DNA of 33,002 nucleotides from Natronorubrum thiooxidans. Its GTDB lineage: Archaea > Halobacteriota > Halobacteria > Halobacteriales > Natrialbaceae. Position 1 is the stretch's first letter. The number at the start of each line of letters is the position of its first letter. The translations under genes and the position numbers were made by a program. The stretch is taken from contig NZ_FTNR01000022.1 in the NCBI RefSeq assembly GCF_900156475.1, positions 1-33,002 of the forward strand. The letters are read 5' to 3'. The notes beneath the pieces were generated by a model that ran no database searches, was not told the origin of the DNA, and saw only the letters and a list, made by a program, of their open reading frames with translations. Shown in pieces: positions 1 to 9,152 of this stretch.

Positions 1-761
1 ACGTCGATGTATTTGCGGGAAAGGTCGTCGACGATGTCAAAGATTTTCTCGCCTTCCAAGGGAATGGCGCGGCCGCGCCATTCCCGTAATTCCTCCGTTA
101 CAACCGGGTTCGAGCTCTTTTTCAGCCGGCTAACGAAGTAGCCGTCGTTCTCGTCGATCAACGCGAACCGCCGGTACTTGAAGTAGGCGAGATCGAAGAT
201 CGCTAATCGTCCTTCCAGCCACGAACCTGTGTTGAACAACGTGCTGTCGTGCGTTTTCTCGTCTGTGACGCTGAAGTGTTCGACCGTCTGGTCGGTGACG
301 TTGTGGAGCAGGTGGAGCTTCGCTCCAGCCTGCTCCTCGTGACGTGCTTTGTACTCTTCAGAGAGCAACTCGTGCAATCGTAGAACGGTTCCATCAGCGA
401 TCATCACGTCCCGAAAGCGGTCGAACTCATCAGAGACGGTGTGAGGCACAGCGACCTCGTCGAACCCGTATTCGACGAGGTCGCGGAGGTACTCTGCGAG
501 TGTCAGAGTCAACCGCTGATAGAAACCACCCGGAGAGATCGATTCGTCAGCAGTGGAGTTGTAGGTTCGTCTGAAGGCTGCAAGCGTTCGGCTTTCGCCT
601 GCGGCGAAGCCGAACGCGAACGACCAGACAAGTGGCGGGAACTGAAGCTTCCCCTGGCGCTCGACCACGCCGACACCTTCGGCGTGGTCTTCGAGTGCCT
701 CAGAAGGAAGGAGGTTAGTGAGACGACGTTCAATATGACGTGAGGAGGGTTCTGTGTGCAC
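1..761 (-). CDS. ISH8-like transposase (IS4 family, DDE), C-terminus outside window
   Basis: The frame is open from a GTG at 761-759 to the window edge with no stop, giving about 253 residues. The protein contains the ISH8-type segments FRDVMIADGTVLRLHE, EEQAGAKLHLLHN and KYRRFALIDENDGYF, all typical of IS4-family DDE transposases of haloarchaea; the Asp in MIADGT is the likely first catalytic Asp. The GTG start is chosen because the second copy at 32164 has a GTG at the same alignment position, followed by a similar N-terminus; no in-frame ATG lies nearby. The visible part looks intact. Whether the C-terminal catalytic Glu survives cannot be seen. Confidence 0.85.
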   Translation of the reverse strand, partial: MHTEPSSRHIERRLTNLLPSEALEDHAEGVGVVERQGKLQFPPLVWSFAFGFAAGESRTLAAFRRTYNSTADESISPGGFYQRLTLTLAEYLRDLVEYGFDEVAVPHTVSDEFDRFRDVMIADGTVLRLHELLSEEYKARHEEQAGAKLHLLHNVTDQTVEHFSVTDEKTHDSTLFNTGSWLEGRLAIFDLAYFKYRRFALIDENDGYFVSRLKKSSNPVVTEELREWRGRAIPLEGEKIFDIVDDLSRKYID

Positions 762-845
762 AGCTGAAGCCTCCTCATTCCTTCCGAAAAGTTGTCCCGA
801 TAAGCCGCCGCAGTCATGCGATTCTTCGCTTAGCTAAAGACGGAT
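1..845 (-). mobile_element. ISH8-like insertion sequence (IS4 family), left copy, cut by window edge
   Basis: This is the 5' part of an ISH8-type element read on the minus strand. Its outer end lies near 845, where the minus strand reads CATCCGTCTTTAG, matching the outer end of the second copy at 32079. The two copies are inverted relative to each other and share the non-coding stretch before the transposase. The other end lies outside the window, so the target duplication cannot be examined. The element abuts an IS66-type fragment with almost no intervening sequence, so it probably inserted into that older element. Confidence 0.85.
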
Positions 846-1163
846 GGGGCGTGGACATTCGTTACTGACGAAGAGGTACTGTTCTGGGTTGATGAGTGTC
901 GTGGGAGCCAGGTGTTAGAGGACGTCCTCGGCGAGGACTTTGCCGAGGACTCGACGCTCAGCTGTGACGGCTGGTCAGCGTATCCGAGCTATCACACGAA
1001 GCTCCAGCGGTGCTGGGCACATCTGTTGAGGGAAGCAGAGTACGTTGCTGAACGGTACGCGGAAGCAGAGAGGCTATCTGTGGAGTTGCACGCTCTCCAC
1101 GACGATTTAACGTCGTTCGACGAGAAGGATCCGTCCGCCTTCGCCCATTTCTGCTCGCGTTAG
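843..1163 (+). pseudogene. IS66-family transposase fragment
   Basis: The frame reads DGAWTFVTDEEVLFWVDE, then a segment with GEDFAEDSTLSCDGWSAY and QRCWAHLLREAEY. These match the central catalytic region of IS66-type transposases, including the conserved CDGW-x-AY and CWAHLLRE motifs. The start of the gene is missing because the ISH8-like element abuts it at 845. The frame departs from the family after about residue 100 and stops at 1163, so the distal DDE part is lost. Only about 105 of the usual 400-plus residues remain, and the fragment cannot be functional. Confidence 0.8.
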
Positions 1164-1435
1164 TGATGCACCCGCAGCGCACCACTCTATTCGTGCGGTT
1201 TCAATCGATTTGTGTTCGGAAACGAGCTTTTATTCCCGGATTTGATGCTAGTCTTCGAGAGTTATGATATAAACACACACAGATGGACGCCACAATCTCC
1301 AATATCCGATAGTGGGCAGTTCCACATACAATGTACTGGAATCGAATCGGTCACACAGCGGGAAACTACTGTCCTCAGTGATAATTGGATGAAATCTTTC
1401 GCGAGTCGACAGGATCGTGTCTCGACGGAGGCACT
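1164..1435. other. Intergenic region upstream of eutB
   Basis: No convincing gene is visible here. An AT-rich stretch at 1263-1273 (gatataaac) and another at 1377-1386 (gtgataattg) could serve as TATA elements for eutB. A strong Shine-Dalgarno-like GGAGG lies at 1427-1431, five bases before the eutB ATG, so a leadered transcript is likely. No cobalamin-riboswitch-like structure was recognised by eye. Confidence 0.4.
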
Positions 1436-2818
1436 ATGAGTAGCGGAGAGACGGCGTATACGGCTGTGTTCGACGGGATTCAACACGAGTTTGATTCACT
1501 GCAGAGCGTTCTAGCCAAGGCAAACGAACGGAAATCGGGGGACAAACTGGCGGGAATCGCGGCAACTTCGAGTGCGGAACGCATCGCGGCGAAAGACGTC
1601 ATCAGTCGGCTGACGCTCGAAACGCTGTACGAAAACCCCGTCGTCCCTGTGGCGGACGACGAGGTCACGCGGACCATTCGGGAGGGAATCTGTGAGGAAA
1701 CGTACGAGGAAATCGCCGACTGGACCGTCGCCGATCTTCGGGAGTTCCTCCTCGATGAGTCGACCGGCGATGAGGAGATACGGACACTCAGGGGGGGACT
1801 GACGAGCGAGATGATCGCGGCAGTCACGAAGATAATGTCGAATATGGATCTCGTCGTCGCAGCTTCCAAGATGACCGTCGTCGCCCGTTGTAACAATACG
1901 ATCGGGACGGAGGGGACCGTCTCGTTCCGGCTCCAACCGAACGACCCGTCCGACGACACCGAAAATATCCTTCACAGTGTTCGAGAAGGACTCTCATACG
2001 GCGTCGGGGACGCCGTTATCGGCATCAATCCGGTAAGCGATGACGTCGCACAGGTTAAAGAACTTCTGCGAGCGACAGCGGAGTTCATCGATCGGTGGGA
2101 CGTACCAACTCAGAACTGCGTCCTTGCCCACATTACGACGCAGATGGACGCGGTCCGAGACGGGGCACCGGCCGATCTGCTCTTTCAGAGCATCGCTGGA
2201 ACCGAGCGAGGTAACCGGGAGTTCGGTATCGATGTCGGGTTACTCGACGACGCCGCTGAGCTAGGGCAAAACCGGTGTCAAGCGGAGGGACCGAACGTTA
2301 TGTACTTCGAGACCGGACAGGGCGCAGAACTTTCGAACGACGCGCACGAGGGCGTTGACCAGCTCACTCTCGAGGCGCGGTGTTACGGACTGGCCCGCGA
2401 GTACGACCCGTTCCTCGTCAACACCGTAGTCGGCTTCATCGGGCCGGAGTATCTCTACGACGGCGAGCAAGTCATTCGCGCGGGTCTCGAAGACGTATTC
2501 ATGGGCAAACTCCACGGGCTTCCGATGGGGATCGACGCCTGCTATACGAATCACACGAACGCGGATCAAAACGACATCGAGAATCTCGCGGTGTTGCTGA
2601 CTGCTGCCGGCTCGAATTTCTTCATTACGGTGCCGATGGGCGACGACGTGATGCTCAACTATCAGTCGAACAGCTTCCACGACGGACCTGCGCTCCGAAC
2701 CCTGTTCGATCTGCAAGCGGCACCGGAGTTCGAGGTATGGCTCGAAGAGATGGGGATCACCGATGACGGACAGCTCACCGACCGCGCGGGAGACCAGACG
2801 ATATTCACCGATCCATGA
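1436..2818 (+). CDS. eutB: Ethanolamine ammonia-lyase large subunit (EutB)
   Basis: With EutC this forms the adenosylcobalamin-dependent enzyme that converts ethanolamine to acetaldehyde and ammonia in the cytoplasm. The product is 460 residues, the usual EutB length. Conserved blocks of the TIM-barrel subunit are clear: YFETGQGAELS at about 290-300, then NTVVGFIGPEYLYD, RAGLEDVFMGKLHGL, DACYTNH and GDDVMLNYQSNSFHD. The ATG at 1436 is preferred over an in-frame upstream start at 1385 because a GGAGG ribosome-binding site ends five bases before it and EutB proteins begin close to this point. The stop codon overlaps the start of eutC, indicating translational coupling. It is the first gene of the + strand operon eutB-eutC-eutA. 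Confidence 0.96.
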   Translation: MSSGETAYTAVFDGIQHEFDSLQSVLAKANERKSGDKLAGIAATSSAERIAAKDVISRLTLETLYENPVVPVADDEVTRTIREGICEETYEEIADWTVADLREFLLDESTGDEEIRTLRGGLTSEMIAAVTKIMSNMDLVVAASKMTVVARCNNTIGTEGTVSFRLQPNDPSDDTENILHSVREGLSYGVGDAVIGINPVSDDVAQVKELLRATAEFIDRWDVPTQNCVLAHITTQMDAVRDGAPADLLFQSIAGTERGNREFGIDVGLLDDAAELGQNRCQAEGPNVMYFETGQGAELSNDAHEGVDQLTLEARCYGLAREYDPFLVNTVVGFIGPEYLYDGEQVIRAGLEDVFMGKLHGLPMGIDACYTNHTNADQNDIENLAVLLTAAGSNFFITVPMGDDVMLNYQSNSFHDGPALRTLFDLQAAPEFEVWLEEMGITDDGQLTDRAGDQTIFTDP

Positions 2819-3561
2819 GCCGAAATTCCGACCGTCTGAGCGGCGTCGACCGCCCCGAAAACGAAGCCCAACTCGAGCGCATCCGTGGCTCTCATCCGTC
2901 TCGAGTCGGTGTTGGCCGAACGGGATCGCGACCGCGGACGGAGACCCTGCTCGAATTTCGCTTGGATCACGCAAAAGCGCGTGACGCGGTAACAACACAC
3001 GTGTCGCCCAAACTCGTAGAGGAACTCGGCCTCGTTGGTGTCCAGTCTCGCGCCACGAGCAAGACGGAGTACCTCGCTGATCCAGGCCAGGGACGCGATA
3101 TTTCCGACGAGACAGCCGACAGTGTGCGGCAGCAGTGCACGATGCAGCCACAGGTGCAGATCGTGGTCAGCGACGGACTCAGTTCGACCGCAGTCGAAGC
3201 GAACGTGCCGGACCTGCTGCCGGTATTGCTCGACGGACTGGCCGACCGCGGACTCGATGTCGGTACACCGATCTTCGTCGAGTACGGCCGGGTCGACGTC
3301 ATGGATGCGATCGGCGAGGAACTCGATGCGAATTGTTGTGTGAACCTCATCGGGGAACGACCCGGGCTGGCGACGAACGAGAGCCTGAGCGCGTACTTCG
3401 TCTACGGTCCGGAACGCGGCGGTGCAACCGCTGATAAATCCGTGATCTCGAATATCCATCGCGACGGAATTCCGCCCGTCGAGGCCGGAGCCGAAATCGC
3501 GGCGGTCCTCGAAGAACTGTGCGAGACCAAACGCAACGGATTCGACACGGAGAGTCGGTGA
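2815..3561 (+). CDS. eutC: Ethanolamine ammonia-lyase small subunit (EutC)
   Basis: This is the small subunit that completes the cobalamin-binding site of ethanolamine ammonia-lyase. It is 248 residues, within the usual range for EutC. Recognisable segments are RVGVGRTGSRPRTETLLEF, DHAKARDAV, a YLADPGQGR block and the C-terminal NLIGERPGLATNESLSAYFV, which are typical of EutC. The ATG overlaps the eutB stop as ATGA, so the two subunits are probably made in equal amounts. The first 25 residues are variable and charged. Confidence 0.95.
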   Translation: MSRNSDRLSGVDRPENEAQLERIRGSHPSRVGVGRTGSRPRTETLLEFRLDHAKARDAVTTHVSPKLVEELGLVGVQSRATSKTEYLADPGQGRDISDETADSVRQQCTMQPQVQIVVSDGLSSTAVEANVPDLLPVLLDGLADRGLDVGTPIFVEYGRVDVMDAIGEELDANCCVNLIGERPGLATNESLSAYFVYGPERGGATADKSVISNIHRDGIPPVEAGAEIAAVLEELCETKRNGFDTESR

Positions 3562-3581
3562 GCCACCCGGTGTATCCGTAG

Positions 3582-5027
3582 ATGCACGACACAAGCCCCG
3601 AAACGCTGTCTAGTATCGGCATCGATATCGGCACTACGACCACGCAGGTTATCATCACCGACCTGGAACTCTCCCTCCCCACATACGACGGCGCGGGGGC
3701 CGTCGAAGTGGTCGATCGACGAATCCGCTACCGCAGTCCGATCCGCGAGACACCGTTCGACGGCGACCGATCGATCGACACTGAGGCTGTCGAAGCGTTC
3801 ATTGATGCTGACGTGCAGAACGCGGGATTGGCGACAAAAGAAATCGATACCGGTGCGGTGATCGCAACTGGCGAGGCGGCCCGGAGAACCAACGCCGAGG
3901 CGTTGATAAACCGGTTAGCCGAACGCACCGGCGAGTTCGTCGTTGCGACGGCGGGCGCGTCGCTCGAGGCAGTGTTAGCCGGGTACGGCTCCGGTGCTGG
4001 GGCTCGAAGCAAAACTGATGGCTCGACGATCGTAACGGTCGATATTGGCGGCGGGACCACGAACATCGCCGTCTTCGAGGACGGTGAGCCCCTACAGACA
4101 CGATGTCTCGATGTCGGCGGTCGACTCGTCCAGTTCAACGCTGACGGAACCGCCAACGCGGTTACGGAGCCGGTTAGCCACTGCCAGCTCCCGGACGGTC
4201 CCACGATCGAGATCGGGACGAAACGGCCGGAAGCGGTCTGGCGGGGGCTGGCACGGCGACTGGCTGACCACGTCTTCGATGCCATCGAGGGGCCACCATT
4301 TGACGAGGTGACGCGAGCGTTATCAGTCACCGACCTCCCCGATACCGCGGTCGACGTCGACGAAGTCGTGTTTACTGGCGGCGTCGGTCGCCTCGTTTCC
4401 GATCCCGATATCGACGACTGCGATCCACTCAAGTACGGTGATCTGGGCGTCCGTCTCGCTGCCGCGATTCGAACCCACGAGCGCTTCGATGCGTTACCGG
4501 TTCGGTCGTCGAGCGAAGACATCCGGGCAACCGTTATCGGTGCCGGGACGCGAACGACGACATTTACCGGCCGGACCATCGCCCCGGCGACCGAGTTACT
4601 GCCAGCCAGAAATCTCCCGGTACTCGCCCTCGACGGAATCGCCACAGCTGATTCCATCGACGATATTCGAGCGCGAACGGCGGCGGCAATCCGAACTGCC
4701 CAAGCCCGTCGCGATGTCTCCGGGGCGTTCGCTCTGCACATCTCGAACGTCGGGCCGCTCACGTACGACCGTCTGCGACTCGTCGCTCGCGGGATTACGG
4801 TCGCCTACGAGTGCCGTGCCGACGAGTCACGACCGTTGATTCTGTTGACCGAACAGAACTGTGCCAAGGTTCTTGGCCAACTGCTCGAGTCGATGATCGA
4901 CGATAGGTCGGTAATGGTTCTCGATGAACTCGCAGTTAGCGAGGACGAATACGTCGATTTCGACACTCCGATCATGGAGCATACCGCCGTTCCGGTAACG
5001 ATCAAAACACTTGTTTTTGACGAATAA
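3582..5027 (+). CDS. eutA: Ethanolamine ammonia-lyase reactivating factor (EutA)
   Basis: EutA is an ATP-dependent factor that exchanges damaged cobalamin out of inactivated EutBC. The 481-residue protein has the actin/Hsp70-type ATPase signatures expected: GIDIGTTTTQ at residues 13-22 (phosphate 1) and VTVDIGGGTTNIAVF at about 150 (phosphate 2), followed by CLDVGGR. A third glycine-rich block, VVFTGGVG, lies near residue 265. The gene begins 20 bases after eutC on the same strand. A reactivase next to eutBC argues that the lyase is used at high flux. No shell-protein or EutT-like gene follows within the window. Confidence 0.93.
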   Translation: MHDTSPETLSSIGIDIGTTTTQVIITDLELSLPTYDGAGAVEVVDRRIRYRSPIRETPFDGDRSIDTEAVEAFIDADVQNAGLATKEIDTGAVIATGEAARRTNAEALINRLAERTGEFVVATAGASLEAVLAGYGSGAGARSKTDGSTIVTVDIGGGTTNIAVFEDGEPLQTRCLDVGGRLVQFNADGTANAVTEPVSHCQLPDGPTIEIGTKRPEAVWRGLARRLADHVFDAIEGPPFDEVTRALSVTDLPDTAVDVDEVVFTGGVGRLVSDPDIDDCDPLKYGDLGVRLAAAIRTHERFDALPVRSSSEDIRATVIGAGTRTTTFTGRTIAPATELLPARNLPVLALDGIATADSIDDIRARTAAAIRTAQARRDVSGAFALHISNVGPLTYDRLRLVARGITVAYECRADESRPLILLTEQNCAKVLGQLLESMIDDRSVMVLDELAVSEDEYVDFDTPIMEHTAVPVTIKTLVFDE

Positions 5028-5086
5028 GGCCTGATCCGGCATATATGATAGGAATAATACTGTTATAGGACATTTTGATACGAGGG

Positions 5087-5092
5087 TTTAAA
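5087..5092 (+). promoter_or_regulatory. Candidate TATA box before the glutamine-synthetase-like gene
   Basis: The hexamer TTTAAA lies in the 90-base gap after eutA. Archaeal transcription usually starts about 22-28 bases downstream of the box, which predicts a start near 5115-5118, where the likely coding sequence begins. This fits a leaderless transcript separate from the eut operon. Confidence 0.4.
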
Positions 5093-5117
5093 CTATTCTG
5101 CTCATATCTCTCCAAGT

Positions 5118-6464
5118 ATCACAACGGATTCGAATCGCGTAGCGAGCGAGTACGACCGGATACGAGTTCTCTGGACCGATCTGAACGGCATCCCTCGGGG
5201 CAACGTCGTCCCCGCGTCGGAGTTCGAGCGGCGACGGGAGGACGGGTTCGGGTTCGCAGCGGGCGTCGCGGAGTTGACCCTCGAACCGGGACTCCTCGAG
5301 AACCCGTCGTACGGTCCCGAGAGTGGTGATGTCGTCGCCGTCCCGGACGCAACACCGCCGACGCCGGTGGGGTGGCGCAACGGGGTCGGCCTCGCGTTCG
5401 CCGATCTTAGGCACGTCGATGGAACGCCGTTCGATCTCTGCAGCCGAAGCGTCCTGAACCGCGTTACCGACACACTCGAGGCAGCCGGATACGTCCCACA
5501 GGTCGGAATCGAGCTGGAGTTTTCGTTACTCCGTCCCACTGAGGACGGCAGCTTCGAACCGTTCAACGATCGAAGTTCGTACGACATGGATGCGATCGAT
5601 CAGGCGGCGGATCTGATCGAAGACTGGACCGAGACGATGGGAGTCGCCGGCTTCGATGTAACGTGTATCCACCAGGAATCTCAGCCCGGTCAGTACGAGA
5701 TCACGTTCGAGCACGGCGACCCAGTCGAGATTGCGGACGGAGTCATATTTTTCCGGCAGATGCTCAAGTCAGTCTCTCGCCGATACAGACTGAAAGCCTC
5801 GATGATGCCTGTCCCCTACACAGGTGCGGACGCCAATGGAATGCATGTCCACTTGAGTCTCTGGGATACCGCGTTGGAGATGAACACGTTCGCGGCCGAG
5901 ACGAACAATCTTCAGTTCCCGTCCGGAACGTATCCAGCCGACGGCGCGGGGCTTTCGGCAGTCGCACGACACGCCATCGCCGGTCCCCTCGAGCACGCGA
6001 ACGCGCTCACTGCTATCTGTGCGCCGACAGTCAACTCCTATCGGCGCTTGCGACCCGGCTCCTGGGCACCGACTTCCATCGCATGGGGGCCCGACAATCG
6101 ATCGACCGTACTCCGCATCCCACCGCATCTGGGCGCTGGGACCCGCCTCGAGTTCCGCCTCCCAGATACGTCATGTAATCCGTATCTCGCGCTCGCTGTC
6201 ATACTCGCCGCCGGCGGCGACGGGATCGAGGACAGACTCGAGCCACCCGAACCGACGACCGGCAACGCTCAGCGGGGGCGTCACGAACGACTCCCACAAA
6301 CGCTCTGGGCCGCACTCGACCGGCTCGAAGCGGATGGTCTCTTGTCCCGTGAACTTGGCGAGACCCTCCTGGAATCGTTCGTTAAGCTAAAACGAAACGA
6401 GTTCGGTCGGTATCAGGAAGCCGTCTCGGAGTGGGAGCGGGAAACGTACCTCGACGCATTCTGA
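5118..6464 (+). CDS. Glutamine-synthetase-like ligase (possible gamma-glutamyl-amine synthetase)
   Basis: This is an ATP-dependent ligase of the glutamine synthetase fold. The N-terminal beta-grasp segment YDRIRVLWTDLNGIPRG is followed by LAFADLRHVDGTPFDLC and the catalytic domain, with GIELEFSLL, QYEITFEHGDPV, GMHVHLSLWD, APTVNSYRRLRPGSWAP, EFRLPDTSCNPYLALA and the terminal FGRYQEAVSEWE. It resembles PuuA/GlnA-like ligases more than classical GlnA. Given the neighbours, ethanolamine is a plausible substrate, but that is inference. The start is odd: homology extends upstream of any ATG, GTG or TTG. The frame is open back to a stop at 5076, and the first TTG at 5274 would remove the beta-grasp domain. 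The best alignment start is an ATC at 5118, just at the predicted transcription start. It ends six bases before the convergent regulator gene. Confidence 0.8.
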   Translation: MTTDSNRVASEYDRIRVLWTDLNGIPRGNVVPASEFERRREDGFGFAAGVAELTLEPGLLENPSYGPESGDVVAVPDATPPTPVGWRNGVGLAFADLRHVDGTPFDLCSRSVLNRVTDTLEAAGYVPQVGIELEFSLLRPTEDGSFEPFNDRSSYDMDAIDQAADLIEDWTETMGVAGFDVTCIHQESQPGQYEITFEHGDPVEIADGVIFFRQMLKSVSRRYRLKASMMPVPYTGADANGMHVHLSLWDTALEMNTFAAETNNLQFPSGTYPADGAGLSAVARHAIAGPLEHANALTAICAPTVNSYRRLRPGSWAPTSIAWGPDNRSTVLRIPPHLGAGTRLEFRLPDTSCNPYLALAVILAAGGDGIEDRLEPPEPTTGNAQRGRHERLPQTLWAALDRLEADGLLSRELGETLLESFVKLKRNEFGRYQEAVSEWERETYLDAF

Positions 6465-6470
6465 GCCGGA

Positions 6471-7217
6471 TCAGGGAAGTGACGAGGCGTGTTCGTCGGT
6501 CGCTCGATCGTCCGGAATTGTGTTCGAACTGGTCAACAGCGGTAATACCGACTCCAATATCCTTGCCTCGGATCGTCGAAGGTGTGTTCCGACGGTCGAC
6601 GTGTTCGCCGAATCCATCTCGGCGAGCGTCTCGATACTGCAGGCTCGCGGTGAGTCGTAATAGCCGTGTTCGATCGCTCGAGCAAGGACTTCTTGCTGCC
6701 GGGGAGAGAGGTTCTGGACGGCCTGTTTGATATTTACCAGGCCAGTGAGTAGCCCATCAAGTTCGGGAGCGCCGAGCGAATCGACCGTGATGGGGCCGAG
6801 ATCACGGAGTTCGTCGTGGGCCTGACTCACTGCCTCGTTCGTCGGGACGAGCACGCTCCAGTGTTCTCGTCCGTCAGCGACCGTTGCCGGAACGGTCGGG
6901 AAACACCGATTTCGGAGGAGGACGTTCAGGACCGGCTCGGTGTGGTCGTCGTACTCACCAACGAGCGAAATGTACGCGTTTTTGCTTGTCTCGTCGTACT
7001 GGAGCAGTTGCGCCGTTGTTATTACGGAATGAGTTCCGAGCCACGCGATGAGTTCGTCGATTATCGGTTCTTGGACGTTGTTGACTTCAATCATTGTGAT
7101 GCTGCTGCCGAGCAATCGGTAGGAATAAATGATCGTCGCCGATACGTCGGGAAACGATTCATTTATGGTCTCAGTCCAGCAGCCATTGTGTCGTATGTAG
7201 AACGTATATTCGAGCAT
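6471..7217 (-). CDS. Bat-type HTH-10 transcriptional regulator
   Basis: This 248-residue protein belongs to the bacterio-opsin-activator-like family of haloarchaea. Residues 1-165 form the usual variable sensor-like part. Residues 170-225 carry the HTH-10 signature: LSPRQQEVLARAIEHGYYDSP, then a recognition helix region with NTSTVGTHLRRSEARIL. No cofactor-binding motif was recognised in the N-terminal part. The gene lies downstream of and in the same direction as the ABC transporter genes, 190 bases after potC-like, and converges on the GS-like gene. It is the obvious candidate for pathway-specific control of both the transporter and the eut genes, but no binding site was identified. Confidence 0.85.
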   Translation of the reverse strand: MLEYTFYIRHNGCWTETINESFPDVSATIIYSYRLLGSSITMIEVNNVQEPIIDELIAWLGTHSVITTAQLLQYDETSKNAYISLVGEYDDHTEPVLNVLLRNRCFPTVPATVADGREHWSVLVPTNEAVSQAHDELRDLGPITVDSLGAPELDGLLTGLVNIKQAVQNLSPRQQEVLARAIEHGYYDSPRACSIETLAEMDSANTSTVGTHLRRSEARILESVLPLLTSSNTIPDDRATDEHASSLP

Positions 7218-7407
7218 GATCGTATCCCTCTGTTAGTGTATTTCGTAACTATGATGCCCGATATATACATCTTCTGCCAATATGTCTCCAACTCCATTAT
7301 ATTGTCCATACAAATAGAAGACAATCGTCCAATGATTCCCGCTACAAAACGATGAACAGCCTCAAAAAGATATCGTCGCGACAAGCCGTCCGGCGGGGAC
7401 CCAGTCG

Positions 7408-8211
7408 TTATCTACTGGATCGTAGCTCCATGAGAACCGCTACCAGGAGCAACAGCAGCGATACATAGAAGATCATCGAAGCGAGCGCTGGAACGACTGG
7501 CGTAAATCCCTGCGTCATCCGCCCGTGAATCCATGTCGTGATGGTGATCTCGGATCCCTTGAGGTACGAGACGATGTAATAGTTGTTCCACGACAGGACA
7601 AACGCGAAGATACCACCGGAGACGATCCCGTTCACGATCAATGGCAACAGAACGTCCTTGTAAATCGTGAGCGTATCGGCACCAAGATCACGGGCCGCCT
7701 CCTCGATGTTCGGATCGACGCCGAGTGCGCTGATCGAGACGACAAACATGACGATCGGCGAGATCCAGACGGTTTCGCCGATGATCGCTGGCACGATGCC
7801 GTAGCCGAGCCCCGTCACGTTCGCCCACATCGACATGCCGAGACCGAGGAGTATCAACGGGAAGAAGATCGGAAGGAGCGCGACGATCTTGAAGTACTCC
7901 TGCCCGGGGAACGAATACCGCGTGTATGCGATCGCTCCCGCCGTCCCAATGATGGTACTGAGGACCGTTACCGGAATCGAGATCCGGATCGTTGAGTCGA
8001 CGGCGGACTGGACGCTGGTTGACGTCAGAGCGTTGCTGTACCACTTGAGGGTAAACTCAAAGGGCAACGAGAAGGTCTGGCCGCTGTCGAACGATGCGAT
8101 GATGAGGCTGAGCAACGGCGTCATCAGGAATGCGATAACAAGGACGAGGTAGCCGTACCAGAGCCCGGTCGAGAGTTGGGGTACCAGGGATCGGTCCGAT
8201 CGCATGCTCAT
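7408..8211 (-). CDS. ABC transporter permease, PotC type
   Basis: This is an inner-membrane permease of the spermidine/putrescine-type (PotC-like) family, 267 residues with about six hydrophobic segments. The cytoplasmic EAA loop that docks on the ATPase reads EEAARDLGADTLTIYKDVLLP. The start codon overlaps the end of the upstream permease gene by four bases. It is the last of four transporter genes in the order binding protein, ATPase, permease, permease. The substrate cannot be read from the sequence. Polyamines are the family default; placement next to eutBCA suggests ethanolamine or a related amine. Confidence 0.9.
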   Translation of the reverse strand: MSMRSDRSLVPQLSTGLWYGYLVLVIAFLMTPLLSLIIASFDSGQTFSLPFEFTLKWYSNALTSTSVQSAVDSTIRISIPVTVLSTIIGTAGAIAYTRYSFPGQEYFKIVALLPIFFPLILLGLGMSMWANVTGLGYGIVPAIIGETVWISPIVMFVVSISALGVDPNIEEAARDLGADTLTIYKDVLLPLIVNGIVSGGIFAFVLSWNNYYIVSYLKGSEITITTWIHGRMTQGFTPVVPALASMIFYVSLLLLLVAVLMELRSSR

Positions 8212-9152
8212 CGGGACCCACCTCGCGAGGCGATTTCGGTCAGGTCGATTGTCCGAAGGATCACGACACCACAGACCGTCGTGATAAGCAATAGACCAAC
8301 AGCCTGTGCCGAACCGAGCGGCCAGTTCTGTGAATACCCGAACGAGTAGCTGATGTTGCTCGCCGCGGTGTAGATTGTGCCACCGCCGAGCAGTTCGGCC
8401 TCGACCTCGGCACCGAGGCTCAGGACGAACACGAACAGCGAACCGATGATGACGCCTGGTTTCGATAGCGGGAGGATAACATCGACGAACTGTTTCGTTC
8501 GCCCCGCACCGAGATCCGCCGCCGCCTCGAGCAGCGAGTCATCGATCGTACTGATCGAGAGGTAAATCGGAAACAGCATGTAGGGAAGGTAGACGTAGAC
8601 CGTCCCGAGAATAACAGCGCTTCGGGTGTAGATGATCGATGGAGCGTCCAGCCCGACGCTCCCCGCAAGGAGATCGAAGACCCCCTCGTTGATCAAGAAC
8701 AGCACCCAGCCGTAGACGCGGATGTTGACGCTAGTAAACAGTGGGATGATGAGCGCGATCAGGATGGGGAGCTTGAAGCGCCGCACCTTTGTTGCGAGAG
8801 CGTACGCGGCGGGATAGGAAACGGCGAACGCGATGACCGTTGTCAGCGCGCTGATCATGATCGTATTAGTCGTTACCTCCCCGTAGACTCCCTTGCCGCT
8901 GATCGTCCCCTGAACGATTTCCCGGTACGCATCGAGCGTCCAGTCGGCTACGGCGAGCGAAATGGTATTGGTAGGCTGAACAGAGAACAGAACGATCGAC
9001 GCGATCGGCCCCACGAACATGAACGCCAGTAACACGACCAGTGGAATGATGAGGCCGCTAGGCGGGCGCAGGACAGATACCAACGCAAGCCGCCGATCGA
9101 ATCGATCGATATCCGTCGGGACCTTCGAGCGAACGAACTCCCGGACAGACAT
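8208..9152 (-). CDS. ABC transporter permease, PotB type
   Basis: This is the partner permease of the PotC-like protein, 314 residues with about six transmembrane segments; the first lies near residues 35-55 after a charged cytoplasmic N-terminus. The EAA loop reads LEAAADLGAGRTKQFVDVILP. Its ATG overlaps the ATPase stop codon (TGATG arrangement), and its stop overlaps the next permease start, so the three genes are translationally coupled. The two permeases would form the heterodimeric channel. Confidence 0.9.
   Translation of the reverse strand: MSVREFVRSKVPTDIDRFDRRLALVSVLRPPSGLIIPLVVLLAFMFVGPIASIVLFSVQPTNTISLAVADWTLDAYREIVQGTISGKGVYGEVTTNTIMISALTTVIAFAVSYPAAYALATKVRRFKLPILIALIIPLFTSVNIRVYGWVLFLINEGVFDLLAGSVGLDAPSIIYTRSAVILGTVYVYLPYMLFPIYLSISTIDDSLLEAAADLGAGRTKQFVDVILPLSKPGVIIGSLFVFVLSLGAEVEAELLGGGTIYTAASNISYSFGYSQNWPLGSAQAVGLLLITTVCGVVILRTIDLTEIASRGGSR

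Noticed and set aside
509-817. 102-codon minus-strand frame in the left ISH8-like copy
   Set aside because: It overlaps the transposase in another frame; the homologous frame is the one starting with GTG at 761.
1164-1435. Possible cobalamin riboswitch upstream of eutB
   Set aside because: No B12-box-like sequence or consistent stem set could be found by eye, and cobalamin riboswitches are not expected in haloarchaea.
2261-4762. Long minus-strand open frames opposite eutB, eutC and eutA (up to 344 codons)
   Set aside because: They are antisense to clearly conserved genes, have Ser/Arg-rich composition unlike halophile proteins, and arise from GC-rich codon use.
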